The notes beneath the pieces were generated by a model, which did no database searches, was not told the DNA's origin, and worked only from the letters and a program-made list of their open reading frames with translations. The position numbers and the translations under genes are program-made. DNA of 57,737 nucleotides from an uncultured Polaribacter sp. (GTDB taxonomy: Bacteria > Bacteroidota > Bacteroidia > Flavobacteriales > Flavobacteriaceae). The DNA is taken from NCBI RefSeq assembly GCF_947497695.1, contig NZ_CANMHM010000016.1, positions 1 through 57,737 on the forward strand, read 5' to 3'. Shown here one piece after another: positions 7,910-16,999 of this stretch (position 1 is the stretch's first letter; each line of letters opens with the position of its first letter).

Positions 7910-8845
7910 TTATTTTTTTGGCAAAAAAACTTCAGTCATTATACAACGAGCACTTCCTCCTCCAAACAATTCAATGGTATCTAAAGAACTCGAAATAATT
8001 TTACAATGTTGTTTTATTTGAGCTTTTTGCAATTTTGTTAAACTTTTAAATGCACTTTGACTCATTACTAAAAAACATTCATCATCCTTATCACGAACCT
8101 GTAACATATTTCCTGCAAAACTAGTTACTTGTTCTTCTGTAATCTCAATTATCTTTTTACCATCTTCTTTTAAATGTTTTTGAACATTTTTACGGTCTTT
8201 TTTATCATCAATAGAAGACAAACAAATAATAGCAAAACTTTCTGCAACACACATCATAACATTTGTATGGTATATTGCTTCTCTTTTTCCATTCACAGTA
8301 TGTTTAGCCGTAAAAATAATTGGAGAGTATTCAAAATCTTCACAAAACTCGATAAACAACTCTTCATCAGACCTGCTAGATAGTGCACAATATGCTTTCT
8401 TATTTTTTCTATCTAAAACCATACTTCCAGTACCTTCTAAAAACACGCCATCTTCTTCTGCCGAAGTATAATCTACAATATCTTCAATTAAAAAACCTTC
8501 TTTTTCTATGGCTAATAAAATATCTTCTCTTCTTTCTAATCGCCTATTTTCTGCAAATAAAGCATACATTGCAATAGTACCATCAGCATGAAAAGAAATC
8601 CAATTATTGGCAAAAATAGCATCTGGTGTATCAAACTCATTGGTATCAGAAATAACAATTACCTCAACTCCAACATAACGTAATTCATCAACTAAAGCAT
8701 CAAATTCTTTTTGAGCTTTTGCGTTTATTGTTGATGGAAGCAACGTTTTTAATCCTTTTTGATAAAAATTATTTATTAAAGTTTGTTCATTCATCCTAAA
8801 ATTCATTGGACGAATCATTAAAATCATATTTGTAGTTTGAGTCAT
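7910..8845 (-). CDS. ctlX: CtlX-like citrulline/arginine hydrolase (amidinotransferase superfamily)
   Basis: The 311-residue protein is of the CtlX type within the arginine deiminase/amidinotransferase (pentein) superfamily. Characteristic segments are the N-terminal RPMNFRMNEQT, the FANNWISFHADGTIAMY stretch (around residues 80-95), the EGTGSMVLDR motif (around 137-146) with Glu/Gly of the pentein core, the CMHxxN-like YHTNVMM region, and a C-terminal GGGSARCIMTEVF with the catalytic Cys near residue 302. CtlX is associated with hydrolysis of citrulline in ornithine-forming catabolism. It appears to be a single-gene unit. Confidence 0.85.
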   Translation of the reverse strand: MTQTTNMILMIRPMNFRMNEQTLINNFYQKGLKTLLPSTINAKAQKEFDALVDELRYVGVEVIVISDTNEFDTPDAIFANNWISFHADGTIAMYALFAENRRLERREDILLAIEKEGFLIEDIVDYTSAEEDGVFLEGTGSMVLDRKNKKAYCALSSRSDEELFIEFCEDFEYSPIIFTAKHTVNGKREAIYHTNVMMCVAESFAIICLSSIDDKKDRKNVQKHLKEDGKKIIEITEEQVTSFAGNMLQVRDKDDECFLVMSQSAFKSLTKLQKAQIKQHCKIISSSLDTIELFGGGSARCIMTEVFLPKK

Positions 8846-8970
8846 TTAAAAGAATTGTTTAAAACAAAACTAATTTTTTTTGATGAAAGAATAAGTTTTA
8901 AGAAATAAATAGTGAAGTTTGTTTATTATTTTTTGTAATTTATTTAACAAAAATAAATGTTTTAATTGTT

Positions 8971-8978
8971 TAATTTTG
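8971..8978 (+). promoter_or_regulatory. -7 box (TAATTTTG) of the FAS1 lipoprotein gene
   Basis: TAATTTTG matches TAnnTTTG and lies 32 nt before the ATG at 9011. I see no convincing -33 TTTG at the usual distance. Confidence 0.45.
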
Positions 8979-9010
8979 ATAGACAACTAATTTAATCTAA
9001 ACATATTATC

Positions 9011-10021
9011 ATGAAAACAATTTCAAAATTTTTATTCCTTTTTACTTTAATACTCTCTTTTAACTCTTGTAGTGAAGATGATATTGTTGAAACTCTTGAA
9101 ATCAAATCAGGCTCTATTGTAGATGTTGCTTCAAGCAATAATCAATTATCTACTTTGGTAGCAGCAGTAACTAGAGCAGACTTGGGCTCTGTTTTAACTA
9201 GCACTGGCCCCTTCACTGTTTTAGCCCCAACAAATCAAGCATTTACAGATTTCTTAGCAGACAACAATTTTGAATCTTTAAATGATGTACCTGTTGCATT
9301 ACTTAGAGAAGTACTTTTAAACCATGTGATTGATGGTCGTTTAGAATCTACAGATTTAACTACTAGTTATGCAAATACAAATGCAACAAGTGATGCTTCT
9401 AACACACCAATGTCTATTTATATAAACACAAGCAATGGTGTAAAATTTAATGGAATCTCTACAGTTACAAGTGCAAATGTATCTGCCAATAATGGCATTG
9501 TACATATCGTTGACAAAGTTATTGGTTTGCCAACAGTTGTAACTTTTGCATTAGCAGACCCAAATTTCTCAACTTTAGTTGCAGCACTCACTAGAGAGGA
9601 TTTAGATACTGATTTTGTAGAAATATTAAACAGACCTGCATCTAATGCAACAGCTCCTTACACAGTTTTTGGACCAACAAATACTGCTTTTACAAACTTT
9701 TTAACTGAATTAGAACTTGATGAATTATCAGACATTCCAAAAGAAACATTAGATACTACTTTAAGAACTCACGTTTTAACAGCAACAAATTCTTTAGATA
9801 GTGCTTTAAGTGATGGTTTAGAGTTAACAGCTTTTTCTAATCAAAAGCTAACTGCAAATGTTACTGGTGGAGCTACATTAACAGATCAAGCAGACAGAAT
9901 TAGTAATATTACTGCTACAAATGTACAAGCCAATAATGGTGTAATTCATACTATTGATAAAGTTTTATCTGTTAGTAATGAAATAGTATTAGTTGAAGTT
10001 AAAGAACAAGTAAGTAAATAA
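9011..10021 (+). CDS. Lipoprotein with two fasciclin (FAS1) domains
   Basis: A lipoprotein signal peptide ends in the lipobox FNSC, with Cys20 as the lipid site. Two FAS1 domains follow, roughly residues 35-175 and 180-325. Each has the H1-like motif GPFTVLAPTNQAF / APYTVFGPTNTAF and the H2-like motif NGIVHIVDKV / NGVIHTIDKV. FAS1 domains mediate cell-surface adhesion. The gene has its own promoter-like box and a strong terminator, so it is monocistronic. The partner ligand is unknown. Confidence 0.9.
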   Translation: MKTISKFLFLFTLILSFNSCSEDDIVETLEIKSGSIVDVASSNNQLSTLVAAVTRADLGSVLTSTGPFTVLAPTNQAFTDFLADNNFESLNDVPVALLREVLLNHVIDGRLESTDLTTSYANTNATSDASNTPMSIYINTSNGVKFNGISTVTSANVSANNGIVHIVDKVIGLPTVVTFALADPNFSTLVAALTREDLDTDFVEILNRPASNATAPYTVFGPTNTAFTNFLTELELDELSDIPKETLDTTLRTHVLTATNSLDSALSDGLELTAFSNQKLTANVTGGATLTDQADRISNITATNVQANNGVIHTIDKVLSVSNEIVLVEVKEQVSK

Positions 10022-10039
10022 ACTTTAAGTATTTTTATT

Positions 10040-10074
10040 AAATACCTGTAAATTATTTTACAGGTATTTTTTTT
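10040..10074 (+). terminator. Intrinsic terminator of the FAS1 gene
   Basis: A perfect 13-bp stem (AAATACCTGTAAA, 10040-10052, with 10057-10069) with a TTAT loop is followed by a T run to 10074. Confidence 0.9.
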
Positions 10075-10089
10075 GCTTATTTTTACAAT

Positions 10090-10758
10090 ATGAAAAGAAT
10101 AATTTTACTCATTATTTTAAATTTCTCTCTTTTTTCTTTCGGACAAAATCTTCCTGAAGGATTTATCTATTTATCAGATATTGACAAAACCATTCAATTA
10201 GAATTACGTTACTTAAGCAATAACAATTTTATAGGAAAACAGATTGATGGCTATCACAAAAATTGCATTATTGTAACCAAACAATCTGCCAAATATTTAC
10301 TCAAAGTACAGCAATCTCTCTTAAAAAAAGGATTGAGCTTAAAAATATTTGATGCCTACAGACCTCAGCAAGCAGTAGATCATTTTGTGCGTTGGGCAAA
10401 GGTTTTAAACGACACATTAATGAAAAAAGAATATTATCCAAACGTATCAAAATCTCAATTATTTAACAAAGGTTATATCGCTTCAAAATCTGGACATTCA
10501 AGAGGCAGTACTGTAGATTTAACAATTGTAAATACTAAAACAGGTAACGAATTAGATATGGGAAGTCCTTATGATTTTTTTGGAGAACAATCTCATCCAT
10601 TTTATAAAAAATTAAGTAAGGTTCAAAAAGAAAATCGATTCTTTTTAAGAAAAATAATGATGGAAAATAATTTTAAACCTTATGAAAATGAATGGTGGCA
10701 TTTTACACTTATAAAAGAACCTTTTCCTAACACCTATTTTAATTTTCCTGTAGAATAA
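10090..10758 (+). CDS. D-Ala-D-Ala dipeptidase (M15D, VanX/DdpX-like), exported
   Basis: The 222-residue protein has a signal peptide (residues 1-18). The peptidase M15 zinc motif is present: GHSRGSTVDL puts His136 and Asp143, and EWWHF puts Glu201 and His204. The FDAYRPQQAV segment (88-96) carries the conserved Arg. VanX-like enzymes cleave D-Ala-D-Ala and release D-alanine, here presumably in the periplasm during peptidoglycan turnover. No vancomycin resistance genes accompany it, so a recycling role is more likely. Confidence 0.88.
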   Translation: MKRIILLIILNFSLFSFGQNLPEGFIYLSDIDKTIQLELRYLSNNNFIGKQIDGYHKNCIIVTKQSAKYLLKVQQSLLKKGLSLKIFDAYRPQQAVDHFVRWAKVLNDTLMKKEYYPNVSKSQLFNKGYIASKSGHSRGSTVDLTIVNTKTGNELDMGSPYDFFGEQSHPFYKKLSKVQKENRFFLRKIMMENNFKPYENEWWHFTLIKEPFPNTYFNFPVE

Positions 10759-10903
10759 TAATTTTAAAAAAAAGGTGTGGTTCTTAATAGTAAATAGTAA
10801 TTTAGATAAATGGACTTTTATAAAGTTCAATTAATTTTATGAACTTTTACACACACTAATTACATTTTAACATAATAGAAACAACTTCATTTAAAATCGG
10901 CAT

Positions 10904-10911
10904 TATATTTG
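10904..10911 (+). promoter_or_regulatory. -7 box (TATATTTG) upstream of 10941
   Basis: TATATTTG matches TAnnTTTG and is 29 nt before the ATG at 10941. No clear -33 partner is visible. Confidence 0.45.
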
Positions 10912-10940
10912 TAATATTAGCTCTGAAAAGTAAACTACAA

Positions 10941-11597
10941 ATGAAATCAAAAATAAAATTTCTTTTTTTACCTCTTTTACTATTTTCAGTAGTTCAATTA
11001 TCTGCTCAATTAGATAGTAATACAAACAATAAAGAAAAAGGCAAAGTAAAAGCGATTGTACTAAATAGTACTAAAGAAGTTAAAAAACCAACATCTATAA
11101 ATCTTGATAGCAATCTAGGCTTTAAAGGTGCTTATAAAATTGAAGAAGAAAAAAATAAGAGAAAAGAAGCAGAAGAAGCTTTCAATAATAAAGGAATTTT
11201 AACAAGAGAGCAACTTAATAATCTACGAATAAAAGAAATGTATGGCAAACGTACTGTAGAAAAAGTAGATAGCTTTCAAGGAAACTTTTTAACACTTTCT
11301 AAAGCAGTTACTTTATCCTTTAGAGATTTTGGTGCAATTGATGGGGATATTATTGCAATCTATCATAATGATATTCTTGTTGTTGAAAAAGCAACGCTCA
11401 ATCAACATTACAAATCTTTTGATATTAACTTAGACAAAGGAAATAATAAAATTGAAATTGTAGCATTAAATCAAGGTAGACTTGGTGCAAATACAGCACA
11501 ATATAAATTAGTTGATAAAAATGGATCAAAAATAGCATCACAATACTGGTTTTTAGCTACAGGAGCTAAAGCAATTTTTAGTGTATCAAGAAATTAA
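10941..11597 (+). CDS. Secreted protein of unknown function
   Basis: The 218-residue product has a signal peptide (residues 1-22, cleavage after SAQ). A charged middle part with KxEE repeats (residues 65-90) follows. The C-terminal half is predicted to be beta-rich (FRDFGAIDGDIIAIYHNDILV, NKIEIVALNQGRLGANTAQY), similar in flavour to small Ig/jelly-roll folds. I do not recognise a named family. It is single-gene, with a -7 box upstream and a strong terminator downstream. Confidence 0.6.
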   Translation: MKSKIKFLFLPLLLFSVVQLSAQLDSNTNNKEKGKVKAIVLNSTKEVKKPTSINLDSNLGFKGAYKIEEEKNKRKEAEEAFNNKGILTREQLNNLRIKEMYGKRTVEKVDSFQGNFLTLSKAVTLSFRDFGAIDGDIIAIYHNDILVVEKATLNQHYKSFDINLDKGNNKIEIVALNQGRLGANTAQYKLVDKNGSKIASQYWFLATGAKAIFSVSRN

Positions 11598-11614
11598 AAT
11601 CGATAAAAAAAATT

Positions 11615-11645
11615 AAAAACAAGATTCTTAGAATCTTGTTTTTTT
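11615..11645 (+). terminator. Intrinsic terminator after 11597
   Basis: A 10-bp stem AACAAGATTC/GAATCTTGTT (11618-11627 with 11631-11640) with a TTA loop is followed by a T run. Confidence 0.9.
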
Positions 11646-11662
11646 ATTCTACATAAAAAAGT

Positions 11663-11670
11663 TATTTTTG
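11663..11670 (+). promoter_or_regulatory. -7 box (TATTTTTG) of pdhA-pdhC
   Basis: TATTTTTG matches TAnnTTTG. It lies 62 nt before the pdhA ATG, and a TTG about 23 nt upstream could be the -33 element. Confidence 0.5.
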
Positions 11671-11732
11671 TAACGCTAAAGTGTTGTATTATTACAAATG
11701 CTTAAACGATTAAACAAACAATAACTCTAAGA

Positions 11733-12722
11733 ATGAAAAAAATCACCAAACAAACCTATTTAGATTGGTACCAAAACATGCTTTTTTGGCGTAAATTTGA
11801 AGACAAACTTGCTTCTGTTTACATTCAACAAAAAGTAAGAGGTTTCTTGCATTTATACAATGGCCAAGAAGCTATTTTAGCTGGTGCATTGCATGCAATG
11901 GACTTGACTAAAGATAAAATGATTACTGCATACAGAAATCACGTGCAACCAATTGGTATGGGAGAAGATCCTAAAAAAGTGATGGCTGAATTGTACGGAA
12001 AATCTACCGGAACTTCTAAAGGAATGGGTGGTTCTATGCATATTTTCTCTAAAGAGTTTCGCTTTTATGGAGGTCATGGAATTGTTGGTGGTCAAATCCC
12101 TTTAGGAGCAGGTCTTGCTTTTGGAGATAAATACAATAATACTGGTGGTGTTACATTAACCTGTTTTGGTGATGGTGCTGCAAGACAAGGATCTTTGCAT
12201 GAAGCCTTTAATTTAGCAATGTTATGGAAATTACCTGTAATTTTTATTTGTGAAAATAATGGATATGCAATGGGTACTTCTGTAGAAAGAACTGCAAACC
12301 ATACAGATATTTGGAAACTAGGTTTAGGTTATGAAATGCCTTGTGGTCCTGTAGATGCTATGAACCCAATTAAAGTTGCAGAAGCAATAGATGAAGCTTT
12401 AGACAGAGCAAGACGTGGTGATGGACCAACTTTCTTAGAAATGAAAACCTACAGATATAGAGGTCACTCAATGTCTGATGCTCAACACTACAGAACAAAA
12501 GATGAAGTTGAAGAGTACAAAAAAGTAGATCCTATTACGCAAGTAAAAGACATTATCTTAGAAAAAGGATATGCTACAGCAGAAGAATTAGCTATTATAG
12601 ATAAAGAGGTAAAAGCGAAAGTAAAAGAATGTGAGCAATTTGCAGAAGATTCTCCTTATCCAGAAACTCAACAGATGTATGATATGGTTTATGAACAAGA
12701 AGATTATCCTTTTATAAGTTAA
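11733..12722 (+). CDS. pdhA: Pyruvate dehydrogenase E1 component, alpha subunit
   Basis: The 329-residue subunit matches the alpha chain of the two-chain (alpha/beta) E1 of pyruvate dehydrogenase, which decarboxylates pyruvate with thiamine diphosphate. The TPP motif runs from GDGAARQG (around residues 148-155) to ICENNGYAMGT. The RTANHTDIWK and YRYRGHSMSDAQHYR loops match the regulated phosphoserine loop region of E1-alpha. Its partner beta subunit is not adjacent, as is common in Bacteroidota. It is followed 3 nt later by the E2 gene. Confidence 0.95.
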   Translation: MKKITKQTYLDWYQNMLFWRKFEDKLASVYIQQKVRGFLHLYNGQEAILAGALHAMDLTKDKMITAYRNHVQPIGMGEDPKKVMAELYGKSTGTSKGMGGSMHIFSKEFRFYGGHGIVGGQIPLGAGLAFGDKYNNTGGVTLTCFGDGAARQGSLHEAFNLAMLWKLPVIFICENNGYAMGTSVERTANHTDIWKLGLGYEMPCGPVDAMNPIKVAEAIDEALDRARRGDGPTFLEMKTYRYRGHSMSDAQHYRTKDEVEEYKKVDPITQVKDIILEKGYATAEELAIIDKEVKAKVKECEQFAEDSPYPETQQMYDMVYEQEDYPFIS

Positions 12723-12725
12723 GAT

Positions 12726-14345
12726 ATGGCTACAGTAATAAATATGCCCAGACTAAGTGACACCATGGAAGAAGGTGTTGTGGCAAAATGGTTAAAAAGT
12801 GTTGGAGATAAAATTGAAGAAGGTGATATTTTAGCCGAAATCGAAACTGATAAAGCAACAATGGAATTTGAGTCTTTCTATGAAGGAACTCTCTTATACA
12901 TTGGTATTCAAGAAGGAGAAACCTCTCCTGTTGATGTTTTACTAGCCATTATTGGTGAAGAAGGTGAAGATATATCTGCTATTATTAGTGGAAGTTCTGA
13001 TTCTCCAAAAGAAGAAACGGCTACTAAAGAAGTAAAAGAAGAAACAAGTACTAAAGAAACTGCTTCTGCTGATGCTGTAGCAATTCCTGAAGGAGTTCAG
13101 GTAATTACAATGCCTCGTTTAAGCGATACAATGACTGATGGAACTGTGGCAACATGGTTAAAAACAGTAGGTGATGAAGTTTCTGAAGGAGATATGCTTG
13201 CTGAAATTGAAACTGATAAAGCAACAATGGAATTTGAATGTTTCTATGAAGGAACTATTCTATACATTGGTGTACAAGAAGGTGAAACAGCACCTGTAGA
13301 TAGTTTATTAACTATTATTGGTCCTGCTGGAACTGATGTTTCTGCATTGGTTGCCAATGGAGGAGCTACTACATCTGTAGAAAAAACAGCTAATACTTCT
13401 ACTGATAAAAAAGAAGAAAGTAAACCTGCTGCTAAAACTGAAGCAGCAAAACCTGTTGCAACTACAAGTAACACTTCTAATGGTCGTATTTTTGCATCTC
13501 CATTAGCTAAAAAAATAGCTTCAGATAAAGGAATTAATTTAGCAGAAGTTGCTGGTTCTGGTGAAAACGGAAGAATCATTAAAAAAGATGTAGAAAATTA
13601 CACACCTGCTGCTAAAGTAGAAACAAGTAATGCTACTACTGTTAATTCTATTGCTGCTGGTGTTGAAAATTCTGAAGAAGTTAAAAACTCTCAGATGCGT
13701 AAAGCAATTGCAAAATCTTTAGGAAACTCTAAGTTTTCTGCTCCAGATTTCAGTTTAAATATTGAAGTTGATATGGACAATGCAATGGCTTCTAGAAAAA
13801 TAATCAATGCAATTCCTGATACAAAAGTATCTTTTAACGATATGGTTGTAAAAGCTTGTGCAATGGCATTGAAAAAACATCCACAAGTAAACACATCTTG
13901 GACTGAAACAAATACAGTATACCATAGTCATATTCATGTTGGTGTTGCTGTTGCTGTAGATGATGGTTTATTAGTACCTGTTATTAAGCATACAGACCAA
14001 TTAAGTTTAACTCAAATTGGAGCAGGTGTTAGAGATTTAGCTGGTAAGGCAAGAAATAAAAAATTAGCTCCTGCAGAAATGCAAGGAAGTACTTTTACAG
14101 TTTCTAACTTAGGTATGTTTGGTATCCAAAATTTTAATTCTATAATCAATCAACCAAATTCTGCAATTTTATCTGTAGGTGCAATTGTTCAAAAACCTGT
14201 TGTTAAAAACGGACAAATTGTGGTTGGAAATACAATGAATTTAACTTTAACTTGTGACCATAGAACTGTAGATGGTGCTGTGGGTGCTCAGTTTTTACAA
14301 ACATTAAAAACATTCATTGAAAACCCAGTTACAATGATAGCATAA
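12726..14345 (+). CDS. pdhC: Pyruvate dehydrogenase E2, dihydrolipoamide acetyltransferase (two lipoyl domains)
   Basis: The 539-residue E2 has two lipoyl domains (residues 1-80 and 123-205) with the lipoylated lysine in ETDKATMEF at Lys43 and Lys165. Ala/Thr/Lys-rich linkers separate them from a peripheral subunit-binding domain (about 255-292, FASPLAKKIASDKGI). The catalytic acyltransferase domain (about 310-539) has His512 in the active-site motif DHRTVDG. It transfers the acetyl group to CoA in the core of the complex. It is co-transcribed with pdhA. Confidence 0.95.
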   Translation: MATVINMPRLSDTMEEGVVAKWLKSVGDKIEEGDILAEIETDKATMEFESFYEGTLLYIGIQEGETSPVDVLLAIIGEEGEDISAIISGSSDSPKEETATKEVKEETSTKETASADAVAIPEGVQVITMPRLSDTMTDGTVATWLKTVGDEVSEGDMLAEIETDKATMEFECFYEGTILYIGVQEGETAPVDSLLTIIGPAGTDVSALVANGGATTSVEKTANTSTDKKEESKPAAKTEAAKPVATTSNTSNGRIFASPLAKKIASDKGINLAEVAGSGENGRIIKKDVENYTPAAKVETSNATTVNSIAAGVENSEEVKNSQMRKAIAKSLGNSKFSAPDFSLNIEVDMDNAMASRKIINAIPDTKVSFNDMVVKACAMALKKHPQVNTSWTETNTVYHSHIHVGVAVAVDDGLLVPVIKHTDQLSLTQIGAGVRDLAGKARNKKLAPAEMQGSTFTVSNLGMFGIQNFNSIINQPNSAILSVGAIVQKPVVKNGQIVVGNTMNLTLTCDHRTVDGAVGAQFLQTLKTFIENPVTMIA

Positions 14346-14367
14346 TTGTTTTTTTTAATATTATACC

Positions 14368-14398
14368 AAAAACCATTTCATTTATTGAAATGGTTTTT
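14368..14398 (+). terminator. Intrinsic terminator of pdhA-pdhC
   Basis: A 13-bp stem AAAAACCATTTCA (14368-14380) with 14386-14398 and a 5-nt loop, ending in a T run. Confidence 0.85.
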
Positions 14399-14424
14399 GT
14401 ATTTTAAACAACTAAAACATCATT

Positions 14425-15270
14425 ATGAAAATTAAAATCATATTACTTTTATTACTATTTAGTTTTATCAATACAACCAATAGTCAAGAAAAAATTAAAG
14501 GAAATAAAAATGTAACAAGGGTTAAAACAGACTTAAATCTGTTTAGAAAGATTGTTATAAATAATGATTTTAAAATAAAATTAATAAAATCAGAAAATTC
14601 ATTTGTTGAGATTGAAACAGACGAAAATATTCATGAGGTTATTGATATAGATGTTGTAGATGCTACACTTACTATTTCTACTGAGCTAAACATAAAAGCA
14701 AAACGCTTAAACATAACCATATATTATAAGGAATCTCTACAAGAAATAATATTAAACGATGATGCTGAATTAGAATCTTTAGCCCCTATAACAACTGCTT
14801 CTCTTTTACTTCAAATAAATGATTATTCAATAGCAGAATTAATTATAAAAGCAGATGAATTTAATCTTATTAATAATAACAAATCTAGATTTCAACTAAA
14901 ATCTAAATCTGATTTGCAGGTTACCAGTAAAAAAGCAAACTTACTTTTAAACGAATCTAGTAACACAAAATTAGACATTAATGTAGATAGCCTAAGTACC
15001 AAAATGATGAAAAATGCAATTTTAGATATTAAAGGCACAGCTGCTTCTCTAAAAGCATTTACTGCTGAATCTGCCAACTTAAAAGGCGAAGCGTTAAAAG
15101 TTGACAATTGTTTTACAAGCTCTAGAGATAGTGCTGTTTTTATCATACAAGCTTCTAGTGAAATAGTTATAGACGCATCTGAAAAAAGTAGAACAGAAAT
15201 ATATGGAGATCCTAAAATTATTATAGATAAACTTACAGGAACCTCTAGGCTGTTTAAAAAAGAGCTTTAA
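14425..15270 (+). CDS. GIN-domain (DUF2807) exported protein
   Basis: The 281-residue protein has a signal peptide (residues 1-20). The rest is a regular series of short beta strands rich in Ser, Asn, Asp and Lys (NLFRKIVINNDFKIKLIKSE, IHEVIDIDVVDATLTISTELN). This is typical of the head-GIN putative auto-transporter adhesin (DUF2807) family, a right-handed beta-helix-like fold common in Bacteroidota. The function is unknown; a surface or periplasmic role is assumed from the signal peptide. Confidence 0.75.
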   Translation: MKIKIILLLLLFSFINTTNSQEKIKGNKNVTRVKTDLNLFRKIVINNDFKIKLIKSENSFVEIETDENIHEVIDIDVVDATLTISTELNIKAKRLNITIYYKESLQEIILNDDAELESLAPITTASLLLQINDYSIAELIIKADEFNLINNNKSRFQLKSKSDLQVTSKKANLLLNESSNTKLDINVDSLSTKMMKNAILDIKGTAASLKAFTAESANLKGEALKVDNCFTSSRDSAVFIIQASSEIVIDASEKSRTEIYGDPKIIIDKLTGTSRLFKKEL

Positions 15271-15418
15271 TTTTTTCTAATTATGGAACAAAACTAACTT
15301 ATAGTTATAACCTTTAAACAAAAATTAAAAAAACACACAAGATATCTCTCTTAGTTTTTATTTTTATAGACTACTTTACTGTATAAAGTAGTAATTGTTC
15401 AAAAAAAATGACACTAAA

Positions 15419-15580
15419 ATGCCTAAAAAAGGAAAAGCCAAAAACACACTTAATAAAGCGAAGCATACTAAGTTGATGAATCGAAAAATTAACAAAGTAA
15501 AATTAGAAAAACAGCTTCAAAAAGAGCGTTTGAAAGCAATTATTAGAAAGGCAAATGAACAAAAAGAGAATGAACAATAA
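15419..15580 (+). CDS. Small basic protein, unknown
   Basis: The likely start is the ATG at 15419, giving 53 residues (MPKKGKAKNTLNKAKH...). The product is very rich in Lys and Arg and mostly helical, like several small flavobacterial proteins of unknown function that may bind nucleic acid. A longer reading begins at TTG 15395. Its 3' end overlaps the next gene by about 10-25 nt, which suggests translational coupling. An imperfect hairpin CTACTTTA/TAAAGTAG lies at 15371-15391 upstream. Confidence 0.55.
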   Translation: MPKKGKAKNTLNKAKHTKLMNRKINKVKLEKQLQKERLKAIIRKANEQKENEQ

Positions 15581-16352
15581 ACTAAAATATATTTTAGGTT
15601 GTATTATTTCTGTACCTCTATTACCTCTGCTCTATTTTCAAGGAAAAAACATTAGAAAAAAAGTACCTAAACTACCAGAAGCAAAAGAACCTAAAGGGTT
15701 GGTAAATGGCAATTTTAATACAACTTTAAACATATTATGTATTGGAGAAAGTACAATTGCAGGAGTTGGGGTAGATTTTCATAAAAACGGATTTACAGGT
15801 GCTTTAGCAAATGTAGTTTCTAAAAAACTTAAAAATAATATCAATTGGCGTGTTTATGCAAGAAGTGGTTATACTGTAAAACAAGTTTGCAACAAAATTA
15901 TTCCGAAAATTGAAGAATCTACTACAGATATTATTGTTATTGGAATGGGAGGAAATGATGCTTTTACGCTAAATTCTCCTAAAAAATGGATTGCAGATAT
16001 TAAAACTCTTGTTGAATTATTACAAAATAAGTTCACAGAAACCTCAATTTTTTTCACAAATATGCCACCAATAAAAGAGTTTCCTGCATTTACAAAAACT
16101 ATAAAATTTGTAATTGGTAATTTGGTTGAAATATTAGGCAACGAATTACATCGTTTTACTAAAAACAAAAAAAATGTTTTTTATTACAAAGAAGTTATTA
16201 CACTAAAAAATTGGAGTAAAAAACATCATTTACCAAATAATAATTCCAAAATATATTTTAGTGATGGCGTTCATCCTTCTAAATTAACCTATCATATTTG
16301 GGGAGAAGAAATGGCGAATTTTATCACACATAAATTAAGTTCTAAAACTTAA
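15555..16352 (+). CDS. SGNH/GDSL hydrolase
   Basis: The 265-residue protein has an N-terminal membrane segment (about residues 9-28) followed by an SGNH hydrolase domain. The blocks are visible: GESTIAGVG with the nucleophile Ser, the GMGGNDAF block with Gly/Asn, and DGVHPS with the catalytic Asp-His pair. The family covers esterases and lipases acting on lipids or acetylated polymers. The start may be ATG 15555 or the in-frame ATG 15570. Both overlap the upstream small basic gene, so the two are coupled. Confidence 0.85.
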   Translation: MNKKRMNNKLKYILGCIISVPLLPLLYFQGKNIRKKVPKLPEAKEPKGLVNGNFNTTLNILCIGESTIAGVGVDFHKNGFTGALANVVSKKLKNNINWRVYARSGYTVKQVCNKIIPKIEESTTDIIVIGMGGNDAFTLNSPKKWIADIKTLVELLQNKFTETSIFFTNMPPIKEFPAFTKTIKFVIGNLVEILGNELHRFTKNKKNVFYYKEVITLKNWSKKHHLPNNNSKIYFSDGVHPSKLTYHIWGEEMANFITHKLSSKT

Positions 16353-16459
16353 ATTCTTAAAACATACAATAAAATTTATTATTGCAACACATAATTCTTG
16401 TTAAAACTTTGCATATAAACTAAAAAATAAAGTTCCTAACTATTAACAAAAGTGGTACG

Positions 16460-16987
16460 TTATTTATTTTTTGGAGGATAATTTTTTAATATTTCTGCAA
16501 CTACTTTTTGAATATAGAACTCACGTTCTTCTGGTGTTCTTTTCTCTTTTATTGTAGAATTTAACGAACCTTCCCAAAAAAGAGAATTAGATTTAGCTTC
16601 AATAAATTTAATAATTAAGTTTTCGTTTATTTTTTTACCTCCAATTGGTATGCCTCCAGATATACCAAAACCACCATTTATACCACCACTTCCTAAACCA
16701 ATACCAAGGGTATTATTATTTTGAGCCACTGAATTTTCTGTATTAAAATAGATAAAAAAATCAGGAGTACTACTTTGCAAAAAACCAGCTGTTTCTAGAT
16801 TTTGATCAATAGAAGCTTCAACTCTTTTTACATCAAACTCATTTAAATTTTCTCCATTATCTTCATAAAATTCAAACGTTTTAAATTTAGCAAAAACAGT
16901 ATTTTCATCATAATCTGTAATTACTTTTGATGTTGAGCAACTCATCAAAAAAAATAATACTACATACTTTATATTTTTTACCATCAC
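16460..16987 (-). CDS. DUF4136 lipoprotein
   Basis: The 175-residue protein has a lipoprotein signal peptide with a lipobox FLMSC, with Cys17 lipidated. The mature part fits DUF4136: ITDYDENTVFAKFKTFEFYED, FLQSSTPDFFIYFNTENS, and a glycine-rich stretch GIGLGSGGINGGFGISGGI. The C-terminal region (REFYIQKVVAEILKNYPP) is the usual end of the family. Function is unknown. It lies 12 nt downstream of the M28 peptidase gene, so the two form an operon. Confidence 0.8.
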   Translation of the reverse strand: MMVKNIKYVVLFFLMSCSTSKVITDYDENTVFAKFKTFEFYEDNGENLNEFDVKRVEASIDQNLETAGFLQSSTPDFFIYFNTENSVAQNNNTLGIGLGSGGINGGFGISGGIPIGGKKINENLIIKFIEAKSNSLFWEGSLNSTIKEKRTPEEREFYIQKVVAEILKNYPPKNK

Positions 16988-16999
16988 TTTATATTTTTT